The notes beneath the pieces are model-generated. The model made no database searches. It saw only the letters and a program-made list of their open reading frames with translations, and was not told the DNA's origin. A DNA stretch of 15,349 bases, taken from positions 1-15,349 of the forward strand of contig DKWX01000037.1 of the NCBI GenBank assembly GCA_002491945.1, in the 5' to 3' direction. Positions 7,009 to 14,498 of this stretch are shown one piece after another (the first letter of the stretch is position 1; every line of letters begins with the position of its first letter). This stretch comes from Porphyromonadaceae bacterium UBA7141. GTDB taxonomy: Bacteria > Bacteroidota > Bacteroidia > Bacteroidales > Muribaculaceae. Position numbers and translations under genes: made by a program.

Positions 7009-10000
7009 GACTCCAACGCCTTCATATACGTAATATCGCCTCGATCGAACGCGGCGACATAGATTTCGAGCATGACCTGCGCGACTCCATAAGCGGTCAG
7101 CTCTCACCACTTTTCCTCATATCAGGCGATACCGGCGCCGGCAAGACAGTGATACTCGACTGCATATCGATGGCGCTATATGCCCGCACTCCCAGGCAGC
7201 AGAGTGTGGCCAACCGCCGCCAGAACATATATCATCTCGCCGATGGAGAAGAACTCGGCATCGGCGACATCGAGCAATACACCCGCATAGGGATCTCAGT
7301 CAAAGACGAATGCTACTCCGAACTCCATTTCCAAGGCAACGACGGACTCGGCTACTGTGCCCGTCTGGAACTGGGGATGCAGCGGAGAAACCGACAGAAA
7401 GGCGCCGTCAGGCATCGTCCGGCAAAATGGATGGTGCGGAAGGGCAACGGCGACTGGATTACCGGTAAAAAAGAGGCGGAATCTATGATTCTCAGCGCCA
7501 TAGGAATCACATTCGAGCAGTTCGGGCGTATGGCAATGCTCGCCCAGGGGCAATTCGCAGCCTTCCTCACGGGCGACAAAAAAGAGAGAGAGGAAATACT
7601 TGAACAGCTTACCTCCACTGGCCACTTCACCCGGTATGGGGAAGCCATACATAATATCTTCCGGCGCGCCGCAACCGACTTCGAGACCATCCGCGCGGAG
7701 CATGACGCGCTTGCCCGGCTGCGCCTCTCCGAAGAGGAGCGTCAAAGTCGCATTCTTGAGAAGAACGGCATAGAATCCGATATTATCAGACTTGAAGCGA
7801 GCCGGCAACGACTTGAACATCGCCGGCAGCTGGCTGAAACAGTCGCCCGGGCCATTGCCGATGTATCCGCCCGGCAGCAGGCACTTTCGGACCTCAAGAG
7901 CCGTATGGCCGATCCCCTGCACACCGCCATGCTACAGCTTGTAGAGGGGTGGGATAATACCGGAGAGGCCAGAGCCAATATGCAGCGGCGCATAAAGGCC
8001 GTTGCTGACCGCGCGGCAGTGTGCCGTCATCTTGACTCCCTTCAGAAAGAATACACTCTGCTCATTTCCGACCTTGCCGCCCGTATACGCACCGAACGTG
8101 ATGAGGCCTCCCGCTTGCAGGAGATGCAGCGACAGTTAGAGATGCAGGCTCCGCTTCAGCCGATATTCAATCAAGCCGACGCTCTGTGCGTGCATATGCG
8201 CAATTATGCGGCCAATATTCAGTCAATGAATAAATCAGCGGCCGCTCTTAAGAAGTCGGAAGAGGCTACCTGCGGGCTTCGCAAGGCCTGCGACGCGATA
8301 AAAGACGAAAAGAAAAGTCTTGAGGCCGAAGCCCTCTCATTGCGCAAGGAAAGTGAAGAGACCGGTGCCCGGTTGCTGCAACTTAACCACAAGGCACTCG
8401 AATCAAGGCGCGAACAGCTCACACTGCGTATCACCGGACTCGACACCCTGTACGAACACACCGCCACTCTGCTTGCCGCGCTGCAGGAAACACGCCGGCT
8501 GCGTAAAACAAAGGCCGATGCCGAATCCAGACTCGTCATACTTCGCGAACAGGAGCAGAAAGAGGTCTCAGAGACCATCCGTCGAAAGGAGCAGGCCGAC
8601 CGCGCCCTGCGTCTCCATGACCTGCTCGAAAAAGGAGTGGAAGACGCTTTGCGGCAACTACGCCGCACGATGGCCGATACCCATGCCGACATATGCCCGT
8701 TGTGCGGTCAGCATGTCGGTTCGCTCCATGAAGCTGAAGAATCAGTGAAACGCGCTATCTCGCCAGCCGATGAAGCACTTGCCGCAGCCCGGGGGGCACT
8801 TGAAGAGGCAGAGAAATCATTGCAGGAGACTCGCCGGAAGAGAGCCACCCTGCAAGGTGTGCTTGAAAGCGAACTGCGCACTCTCGCCGGGAAAGAAAAA
8901 GAAGTGGAATCGGAATCGGCTATAGTATCTGGATATTGCCGCAGACTCGAAATCTCATTGCCGGGATGTGGAGAATATGACTGCAAGGAATTATCCGGGA
9001 TTCTTCTTTCCGGAGAGGGAGAGGAGATGCTGCAGGGAATCCCTGCCTTGATCGAAAGCATGAAGCAGGCTGACGCCGAGGCTCTCGAACAGTTGCTCGC
9101 CAGTATCGCGGAAGCCCACGTACTGATAAAAAAACTTGGCGCGCTAAGCGCCTCCCAGGCCGCGATGGCCGCCCGAAGCACAGATGTGCAGACCCGACTC
9201 GACAAAGCCACCGCAATGCTTGAAGCGAATGCGGCCGACATAAAGATGCATCGCAACGCCATTGAGACGCGGAGCAACGAGAATGCCGCGATTGCCGACT
9301 CCATCCCCGCTGAGGTGGTGGGTATTTGCCCCGAATGGCCTCAGAACGCACGCCATGCTGCCGATAAGCTTGCATCGTCGGCCAGGGAATACTCACTTCT
9401 GGCGGAAAAGATTGTAGAAGCCGCCCACGCCGGCGAACAGACCGTAATGCTCATCAATCGACTTGACGACATCAAGAACGAGATAAAAGCCGGAAATCCG
9501 GAATGGCCTTCCGAATCACTTCCCGTCCCACTCGGGGAAAGCCAGATCGAGCAACGTTGGCGCCGGCTGCTTCTCGACAACGAAGCCGATGCAGCCGAAA
9601 TCAGAAGATGTGACGAAGAAGAACGAGACTCCAACGCATGGCTTTCAGCTTTTTATGAGTCAGGTCATATGGATGAAGAGACTCTGTGCCGACTCATGGC
9701 AGATGAGAATAAAGTGTCCGACTCACGGCATCGGCTTGAGTCACTCCGCGCCGAAATCCGCAGTGTTACCGACTCCATATCGACACTAAACCAAACTATT
9801 AAAGATGGGCGCTCCGAACTCGGACTTGACGTAAATGAGCCGTTGCCGCAGACCGATACACTAATCGAGGAGATCCGGATAAAAACAGAAGAATCCGACC
9901 GGATAAAAGAGCGAAAAGGGGCTATCGAACAGCAACTTGCCGCAGCCTCGGCCAACGAAGAGGCGTATCAGCGGCAAAGTCTTCAGCTGTCGCATGCCAA

Positions 10001-10520
10001 AGAGCGGCTCGACCGATGGAGTATGATAGACTCATACTTCGGCGGCACACGCTTCCGCACACTTGTGCAATCGCACATACTGCTCCCGCTCCTCAACAAT
10101 GCCAACATCTATCTGTCGCAGATCACCGATCAGTACCGCCTGACCTGCAGTGTCGACAACGAGCAGCTATCCATCCTCGTGCTCGACCGCTACAACAAAG
10201 ATCAGGTGCGTAGCGTGACTGTGCTGTCGGGAGGAGAGCGCTTCATGGTATCGCTTGCCCTGTCACTCGCCCTGTCATCGCTCAACAAGCCAGACATGAA
10301 CGTAGATATCCTTTTCATCGATGAAGGATTCGGCACACTCGACGAAAAGATGCTCGACAGTGTGATGGCCACTCTCGAGCGTCTTCAGGAGATTGCCGGC
10401 CAGAGCGGCCGGCGTGTCGGCATAATCTCCCATCGAGAAGAACTCGAAGAGCGCATACCGGTAAAAATCCGTGTAAACCGTCAGGGAGAGGGGCGCAGTC
10501 GTGTCGATATAGTCAACTGA
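7005..10520 (+). CDS. sbcC: Exonuclease subunit SbcC (Rad50-type ATPase)
   Basis: SbcC is the SMC-like ATPase that holds DNA and controls SbcD. The 1171-residue chain is folded back on itself: an N-terminal ATPase half with Walker A SGDTGAGKT (40-48), a long coiled coil (roughly 220-560), the zinc hook CPLCGQH with Cys564 and Cys567, a returning coil (roughly 570-1010), then the C-terminal half with signature LSGGERF (1074-1080), Walker B ILFIDEGFG with Asp1106 and Glu1107, the D-loop TLDE and the switch His1143 in ISHREE. The hook is nearly central, as expected. It is somewhat longer than the 1048-residue E. coli protein, mainly in the coil. It overlaps sbcD by 4 bp. The stop lies only 17 bp from the convergent OmpA-lipoprotein gene, and I see no standard terminator between them, so the 3' ends probably overlap. 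Confidence 0.97.
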   Translation: MRLQRLHIRNIASIERGDIDFEHDLRDSISGQLSPLFLISGDTGAGKTVILDCISMALYARTPRQQSVANRRQNIYHLADGEELGIGDIEQYTRIGISVKDECYSELHFQGNDGLGYCARLELGMQRRNRQKGAVRHRPAKWMVRKGNGDWITGKKEAESMILSAIGITFEQFGRMAMLAQGQFAAFLTGDKKEREEILEQLTSTGHFTRYGEAIHNIFRRAATDFETIRAEHDALARLRLSEEERQSRILEKNGIESDIIRLEASRQRLEHRRQLAETVARAIADVSARQQALSDLKSRMADPLHTAMLQLVEGWDNTGEARANMQRRIKAVADRAAVCRHLDSLQKEYTLLISDLAARIRTERDEASRLQEMQRQLEMQAPLQPIFNQADALCVHMRNYAANIQSMNKSAAALKKSEEATCGLRKACDAIKDEKKSLEAEALSLRKESEETGARLLQLNHKALESRREQLTLRITGLDTLYEHTATLLAALQETRRLRKTKADAESRLVILREQEQKEVSETIRRKEQADRALRLHDLLEKGVEDALRQLRRTMADTHADICPLCGQHVGSLHEAEESVKRAISPADEALAAARGALEEAEKSLQETRRKRATLQGVLESELRTLAGKEKEVESESAIVSGYCRRLEISLPGCGEYDCKELSGILLSGEGEEMLQGIPALIESMKQADAEALEQLLASIAEAHVLIKKLGALSASQAAMAARSTDVQTRLDKATAMLEANAADIKMHRNAIETRSNENAAIADSIPAEVVGICPEWPQNARHAADKLASSAREYSLLAEKIVEAAHAGEQTVMLINRLDDIKNEIKAGNPEWPSESLPVPLGESQIEQRWRRLLLDNEADAAEIRRCDEEERDSNAWLSAFYESGHMDEETLCRLMADENKVSDSRHRLESLRAEIRSVTDSISTLNQTIKDGRSELGLDVNEPLPQTDTLIEEIRIKTEESDRIKERKGAIEQQLAAASANEEAYQRQSLQLSHAKERLDRWSMIDSYFGGTRFRTLVQSHILLPLLNNANIYLSQITDQYRLTCSVDNEQLSILVLDRYNKDQVRSVTVLSGGERFMVSLALSLALSSLNKPDMNVDILFIDEGFGTLDEKMLDSVMATLERLQEIAGQSGRRVGIISHREELEERIPVKIRVNRQGEGRSRVDIVN

Positions 10521-10537
10521 CGGATAAAAACCTGACC

Positions 10538-11350
10538 TTAATTCGAGGCCTGAGCCTGCTCGATCATCTTCTGTCCGGCCGTGATATAGATTTCCACACG
10601 ACGGTTCTGTGCGCGTCCGGCCGCAGTCTCATTCGAGGCGACAGGGTCGTTCCACCCCTCACCGAGAGTCTTGACCCTGGCCGGACTTACACCGTGGCCT
10701 TCCAGATAAGAGGCCACACTCCTGGCACGCTCCTCCGAAAGCGTCTGGTTGAGCTTCTCAGTGCCCGTATTGTCGGTAAATCCGACGACAGTGATATCCG
10801 TATCCGGGAACTTGTCGAGATTATAAGCCACGCGGCTCAGCACAGCCTGGGCATCGGCGGAAAGATTATACTTTCCGGTGGGGAACAGCACCGCATCACC
10901 CATCACAAGCCTGATGGCATCCAGATCATTGCGGTCTTTTACCATCTGCACCTTTATATCATCAATGGCCTGTTTATTGGCGGCGATATCAGAGGTGTTC
11001 TGATCTGTCTGGAGGCGCAGCTGCTGCAGCTGCGCCTCCAGGTCAGCCTTCTGACGCTGCATCGAATTGCCTACCACGGCTCCGGTCCCGGCACCGAGGG
11101 CACCACCTACCAGGGCGCCGATCCATGTGCCGCGTCCCCCGCCGATAAGTGCTCCGATACCGGCTCCTATTGCGGCACCTGCCGCTCCTCCGGCCGTGGC
11201 TCCCTGTCCGGTCTGAGTCATGCCGTTCCAGGTATTTTTGATTGAAGAGCATCCGCACATCATGAGCGACCCGACGCAAATGGCCGAGATGACGGCAGTG
11301 CGCCCCATCTCACGCAATTTATGATTTGATTTGCAAAATGAAGTATCCAT
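10538..11350 (-). CDS. OmpA-family lipoprotein with glycine zipper and coiled coil
   Basis: A 270-residue envelope protein probably anchored in the outer membrane and bound to peptidoglycan. Order of parts: a lipoprotein signal ending LMMCGC-SS (lipobox Cys at about residue 30), a glycine-zipper segment rich in GxxxG (AGAAIGAGIGALIGGG, GALVGGALGAGTGAVVG), a coiled coil (QRQKADLEAQLQQLRLQ to about residue 135), and a C-terminal OmpA/MotB domain with VVGFTDNTG, LSEERARSVASYL and the Asn/Arg-rich end AQNRRVEI that contacts diaminopimelate. This layout resembles YiaD-type proteins. Two starts are possible: 11350 (AT-rich upstream, used here) and 11308 (MGRTAVISAICVG, a more ordinary signal peptide of about 16 residues before the Cys). 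The coiled-coil codons form a perfect 33-bp palindrome (separate entry). It lies downstream of the SGNH gene on the same strand. Confidence 0.88.
   Translation of the reverse strand: MDTSFCKSNHKLREMGRTAVISAICVGSLMMCGCSSIKNTWNGMTQTGQGATAGGAAGAAIGAGIGALIGGGRGTWIGALVGGALGAGTGAVVGNSMQRQKADLEAQLQQLRLQTDQNTSDIAANKQAIDDIKVQMVKDRNDLDAIRLVMGDAVLFPTGKYNLSADAQAVLSRVAYNLDKFPDTDITVVGFTDNTGTEKLNQTLSEERARSVASYLEGHGVSPARVKTLGEGWNDPVASNETAAGRAQNRRVEIYITAGQKMIEQAQASN
11009..11041. repeat. Perfect 33-bp palindrome inside the OmpA-lipoprotein gene
   Basis: Arms CTGGAGGCGCAGCTGC (11009-11024) and GCAGCTGCGCCTCCAG (11026-11041) are exact reverse complements around a single T at 11025. It encodes LEAQLQQLRLQ in the coiled coil. 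The mRNA or single-stranded DNA could form a GC-rich hairpin of about 14-15 bp. Confidence 0.95.
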
Positions 11351-11360
11351 AATAAAAGAG

Positions 11361-11389
11361 ATTAAACAGTTGTCTCTGACAATTAAACA
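11361..11389. repeat. Operator-like repeat upstream of the OmpA-lipoprotein gene
   Basis: ATTAAACA occurs at 11361-11368 and again at 11382-11389, 21 bp apart (two helical turns). Between and touching them is an inverted repeat TTGTC-TCT-GACAA (11370-11382). It lies 11-39 bp upstream of the ATG at 11350, in a 105-bp gap that has no clear TAnnTTTG box. A further small palindrome GTTTC-A-GAAAC is at 11407-11417. A regulatory role is only inferred. Confidence 0.35.
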
Positions 11390-11455
11390 ATCATCAGTAA
11401 TGTAAAGTTTCAGAAACCGTTCTAAGCCATACGGGCAAGTCTGCATTTGCCGGAT

Positions 11456-12133
11456 TCAGAGCGACTCCTTCATCTTGCGATAGATAAATACAGAGCCACG
11501 CTTATGTGAGACAGTTGGTTGCTTGCCTCCCGGTAGAGATACATCAGAATTATCAGACACCCAGCGCAAAAGCGCGTCAGCCCAGACATTCATCCCCTCG
11601 CGTGAAGGGTGAGGGTTGGTGGCCGACTGACGGGGCAGAGAGAGCGACAGACTGTCGAAATACCGCGATTCGCCCAATTCCCCGGCGAGCCATGAATTAA
11701 GCGATTGGCCGTAATCCTTGCCCGGCCAAGAGGGAGGCCCGACCCAGACGATATCCCTGTCGCCGATAGCCTCGATGATGGCCGAAAACGAATCAGAAAG
11801 ACGTTGCTCCGGATGCTTCTCCGCACTTTCATTCAATCCCAGACATATGAATACCGCATCGGGGTCGATCTGCTCCACATACTCCTTGATTTTGTCAGAA
11901 CAATTGCCCCATTTACGTATTGTAGAGCCGTCCCATACGATAGCTGCCACCTCAAAACCGTTGGCTTCACCATAGGCATTGACGCGCTCGGCCATCCAGC
12001 CGGTCATAGAGTCGCCCATGAAAAGCAGTTTGCCGGCATCCTCGGCGTTTATTGAAGAGGCAGAACCCAGAATCCACAGCAGCGAACATAAAAAAGCCCG
12101 TAAAGACAGGGTCAAGACTTTGGGAATATTCAT
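11456..12133 (-). CDS. Secreted SGNH/GDSL-hydrolase-like protein
   Basis: A 225-residue protein with an N-terminal signal peptide (hydrophobic 9-23, likely cleavage after SSINA near residue 30). SGNH blocks are recognisable: block I FMGDSMTGW with nucleophile Ser42, block II VWDGSTIRKWG (Gly69), block III LGLNES with Asn101 and block V NPHPSREGMNVWADAL with His175. The Asp normally three residues before the catalytic His is Thr172 here, so the enzyme is either a dyad type, uses another acid such as Asp160, or is altered. The arrangement GDSMTGW...VWDGS resembles DUF459-type SGNH proteins. These often act as esterases or acetyltransferase partners on cell-wall or surface glycans; the substrate here is unknown. 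A polar 30-residue C-terminal tail follows the domain. It is upstream of the OmpA lipoprotein on the same strand (about 105 bp gap) and divergent from trpS. Confidence 0.8.
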   Translation of the reverse strand: MNIPKVLTLSLRAFLCSLLWILGSASSINAEDAGKLLFMGDSMTGWMAERVNAYGEANGFEVAAIVWDGSTIRKWGNCSDKIKEYVEQIDPDAVFICLGLNESAEKHPEQRLSDSFSAIIEAIGDRDIVWVGPPSWPGKDYGQSLNSWLAGELGESRYFDSLSLSLPRQSATNPHPSREGMNVWADALLRWVSDNSDVSLPGGKQPTVSHKRGSVFIYRKMKESL

Positions 12134-12194
12134 AATGTAGCAGTATTTAGGGGGTAAAGAGGTGTTGTGAGTAGATAATTAAATGGATTTTTAG

Positions 12195-12202
12195 TAATTT
12201 TG
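12195..12202 (+). promoter_or_regulatory. Candidate -7 box (TAATTTTG) for trpS-znuA-znuC
   Basis: A full match to TAnnTTTG in the 227-bp gap between the SGNH gene and trpS, facing trpS. No TTTG lies at the ideal upstream distance. It predicts a leader of about 150 nt, which holds an 18-codon ORF (12224-12280) and a small hairpin (GG-A-ATTG, loop ATT, CAATCC, 12293-12308). No convincing box was found for the opposite-strand SGNH gene. Confidence 0.45.
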
Positions 12203-12360
12203 CAGTTACTGTCGTTATATATAATGAATCAAAAGAGCGTTACCGGCCGACAACCACGCCATAGATTACAAAATATATAACGTCTTCGGCGAGGAATTGA
12301 TTCAATCCTGGCCCCCGTTTTTCAAAATAAACATATAGAAACCGATAAAACCGAAATAAT

Positions 12361-13455
12361 ATGACTGACTTCAATACAGCAGCTGCCCCGGCAGCCGATG
12401 AAAAGAAAAAAATAGTTCTGAGTGGCATACGCTCTACCGGCAATCTGCATCTGGGCAACTATTTCGGAGCCCTGAGTAAGTTTCTGCGTATGCAGGACGA
12501 CTATGACTGTCGGTTCTTTATAGCCGACCTTCATGCGCTGACCACCAATCCTGATCCCGTCCAGCTTCATGAGAGCGTGAAGAATATTCTGGCCGAATAT
12601 CTTGCAGCCGGACTCGACCCGGAAAAGAGCACACTCTACGTGCAGAGCGATGTGCCCGAAATTTCGGAGATGTATCTTCTGCTCAACATGCACGTGGGCA
12701 TCGGCGAACTTATGCGCACGGCCTCATTCAAGGACAAGGCCCGCAAATGTCTGGGCATCACCAGCGACAACGATGACATAGAGAAAGAGATAATAGGCAA
12801 CGAAAAGAGCCAGGTCCGTGTCAACGCCGGACTTCTCACATATCCCACCCTGATGGCTGTGGATATACTGATACATCATGCCGACTATGTGCCTGTGGGC
12901 AAAGATCAGGAGCAGCACCTCGAACTGACTCGTCGGTTTGCCCGCCGCTTCAACTCATTCTATGGAGTAGACTATTTCGGCGAGCCGGTCAACTTCAACT
13001 TCGGAGGGCAGGCACTCAAGGTGCCCGGACTCGACGGCTCCGGCAAGATGGGCAAGAGTGAAGGCAACTGCATCTACCTCATTGACGATGAGAAGACACT
13101 GCGCAAGAAAGTGATGCGAGCCGTGACCGACGAAGGTCCGAAAGAACCCGGTCAGACTCCCTCGCAGCCCGTAGAGAATCTTTTCACACTGATGGGACTC
13201 GTCAGCACCCCCGAAGTGGTGAAGCACTATCGCGAAGCCTATGCCGACATGAGCATACGCTATGGCGACATGAAGAAGCAGCTTGCCGAAGACATACTCA
13301 AAGTGACACTGCCGATACGCGAGCGCATCATGGATATCCGCAGCAATGACGAGTATCTGTCGAAGGTGGTGCGTCAGGGAGCGGAGAGAGCTCGTGAGCA
13401 CGCAGCCAAGACTCTGCGCGAAGTACGCGAGATAATGGGTATCCGCAAAATCTGA
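12361..13455 (+). CDS. trpS: Tryptophan--tRNA ligase
   Basis: A class I aminoacyl-tRNA synthetase that charges tRNA-Trp with tryptophan in the cytoplasm. The 364-residue protein has the HIGH-type signature HLGN at 30-33 within RSTGNLHLGNYFGAL, and the KMSKS-type loop KMGKS at 229-233 in GSGKMGKSEGN. Other familiar parts are FIADLHALT, MHVGIGELMRTASFKDKA and VPVGKDQEQHLELTR, which line the tryptophan and ATP sites. A short Ala-rich N-terminal extension (about residues 2-15) precedes the core, which explains the length above the 334-residue E. coli enzyme. The ATG at 12361 has the AT-rich leader typical of this phylum. znuA follows after 17 bp, so trpS is probably the first gene of a mixed operon. 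Confidence 0.97.
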   Translation: MTDFNTAAAPAADEKKKIVLSGIRSTGNLHLGNYFGALSKFLRMQDDYDCRFFIADLHALTTNPDPVQLHESVKNILAEYLAAGLDPEKSTLYVQSDVPEISEMYLLLNMHVGIGELMRTASFKDKARKCLGITSDNDDIEKEIIGNEKSQVRVNAGLLTYPTLMAVDILIHHADYVPVGKDQEQHLELTRRFARRFNSFYGVDYFGEPVNFNFGGQALKVPGLDGSGKMGKSEGNCIYLIDDEKTLRKKVMRAVTDEGPKEPGQTPSQPVENLFTLMGLVSTPEVVKHYREAYADMSIRYGDMKKQLAEDILKVTLPIRERIMDIRSNDEYLSKVVRQGAERAREHAAKTLREVREIMGIRKI

Positions 13456-13472
13456 ACAGCGGGCGTATACAC

Positions 13473-14498
13473 ATGAGAGCGATACAGCTTATATGCGTCG
13501 CGGCAGCCATCATCCTTCTCCTCCCTTCAGCCTCGTGCAGCCGGAAGGAGAGGGGGAGCGCAAAGCCGGTAGTGGCCGTAAGTTTCGATTCACAGAAAGA
13601 GATAGTGGAGCGTATCGCAGGCGACGACTACCGCGTGGTGGCCTTGCTTCCCCCGGGTAGCGATCCTGAGATGTTTGACCCCGATATGCGGGTGATGAAG
13701 GCGCTCGAACAGGCAGAGATATATCTCACCACCTCCACCCTCGGATTTGAGCAGCAGGTGGGGGAGCGCATACGAGCCAACTATCCCACGCTCAAGGTGA
13801 CTGACCTCACCTCAGGCATCGACATACTGATGCATACCCATGACCTTGCCTCGGCCGCCACATCCTACATGCAGCCCTGTGCCGCATCGTCGGAATCAGA
13901 AGGCAGCTATTTCCCGCATCAGAAAGACGACGACGGCGGGCACGAAGGCCATGGGCACGGAGAGTCGCATCAGGTGGGCGATCCGCATCTGATGTCGAGT
14001 CTGCGCAATGCCGCAGTCGTGGCCCGCAATGTAGCGTCAGCCCTTTCGGCACTCAATCCGGCCCATTCGTCCGAATACACGCGCCGTTGCGCCGTTCTTG
14101 AGGCCGAACTCAGCCGCGCCGACATGCGCATCGACTCACTGCTGAGCGTGTCGGGAGCCAAAGGGGGGATGATCGTAGTGACGCACCCCTCGCTGAGCTA
14201 CTATGCCCGCGACTACGGGCTGCTCCAGCTTCCGCTTGAGACCGATGGCAAAGAAGCCTCGCCGCGTCAGCTCGAACAGCGATTGGATATGGCGTCCGAA
14301 GGACATCCGCTCGCCCTCTTCTACGAAGCCGGACACTCGGAGCGTCAGACACGTCAGATAGCCCGCTCGCTCGGCACACATGCATACCCTGTTATGCTCA
14401 ACGGTACCGACTTCATGGAGCGTATCAATGATGTGACCCGGGCAATAGTCCGGGGGGCATCGCGTCAGTCGCCGACCGACTCAACACATGACAGATGA
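13473..14498 (+). CDS. znuA: Metal ABC transporter substrate-binding lipoprotein (ZnuA-like)
   Basis: A 341-residue cluster A-I solute-binding protein, predicted to capture Zn (possibly Mn) in the periplasm. The signal peptide ends in the lipobox PSAS-Cys22, so it is a lipoprotein. Family features are DPHLMSS with metal-ligand His172, VVTHPSLSYYARDYGL with His238, and FYEAGHSE (Glu285). A His/Asp-rich loop (about 149-167, with six His) precedes His172, as in zinc-specific members. Odd points: by alignment with E. coli ZnuA the first metal His (His60) is Glu66 here (GSDPEMFDP), and the end of the second domain (VMLNGTDFMERI) lacks the usual DPLG-like motif. Zn is favoured over Mn because of the His-rich loop, but specificity is inference. 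It is 17 bp after trpS and overlaps znuC by 4 bp. Confidence 0.88.
   Translation: MRAIQLICVAAAIILLLPSASCSRKERGSAKPVVAVSFDSQKEIVERIAGDDYRVVALLPPGSDPEMFDPDMRVMKALEQAEIYLTTSTLGFEQQVGERIRANYPTLKVTDLTSGIDILMHTHDLASAATSYMQPCAASSESEGSYFPHQKDDDGGHEGHGHGESHQVGDPHLMSSLRNAAVVARNVASALSALNPAHSSEYTRRCAVLEAELSRADMRIDSLLSVSGAKGGMIVVTHPSLSYYARDYGLLQLPLETDGKEASPRQLEQRLDMASEGHPLALFYEAGHSERQTRQIARSLGTHAYPVMLNGTDFMERINDVTRAIVRGASRQSPTDSTHDR

Noticed and set aside
8219..8692. Ser/Arg-rich minus-strand ORFs opposite the sbcC coiled coil (also 8708-9304)
   Set aside because: Low-complexity Ser/Arg runs are what reverse-reading Glu/Leu/Ala coiled-coil codons produces; not independent genes.
12228..12338. Stop-free frame with a Trp codon before trpS, as a classical Trp attenuator
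   Set aside because: No ATG, only one Trp codon, and no competing terminator hairpin with T-run; kept only as part of the leader observation.
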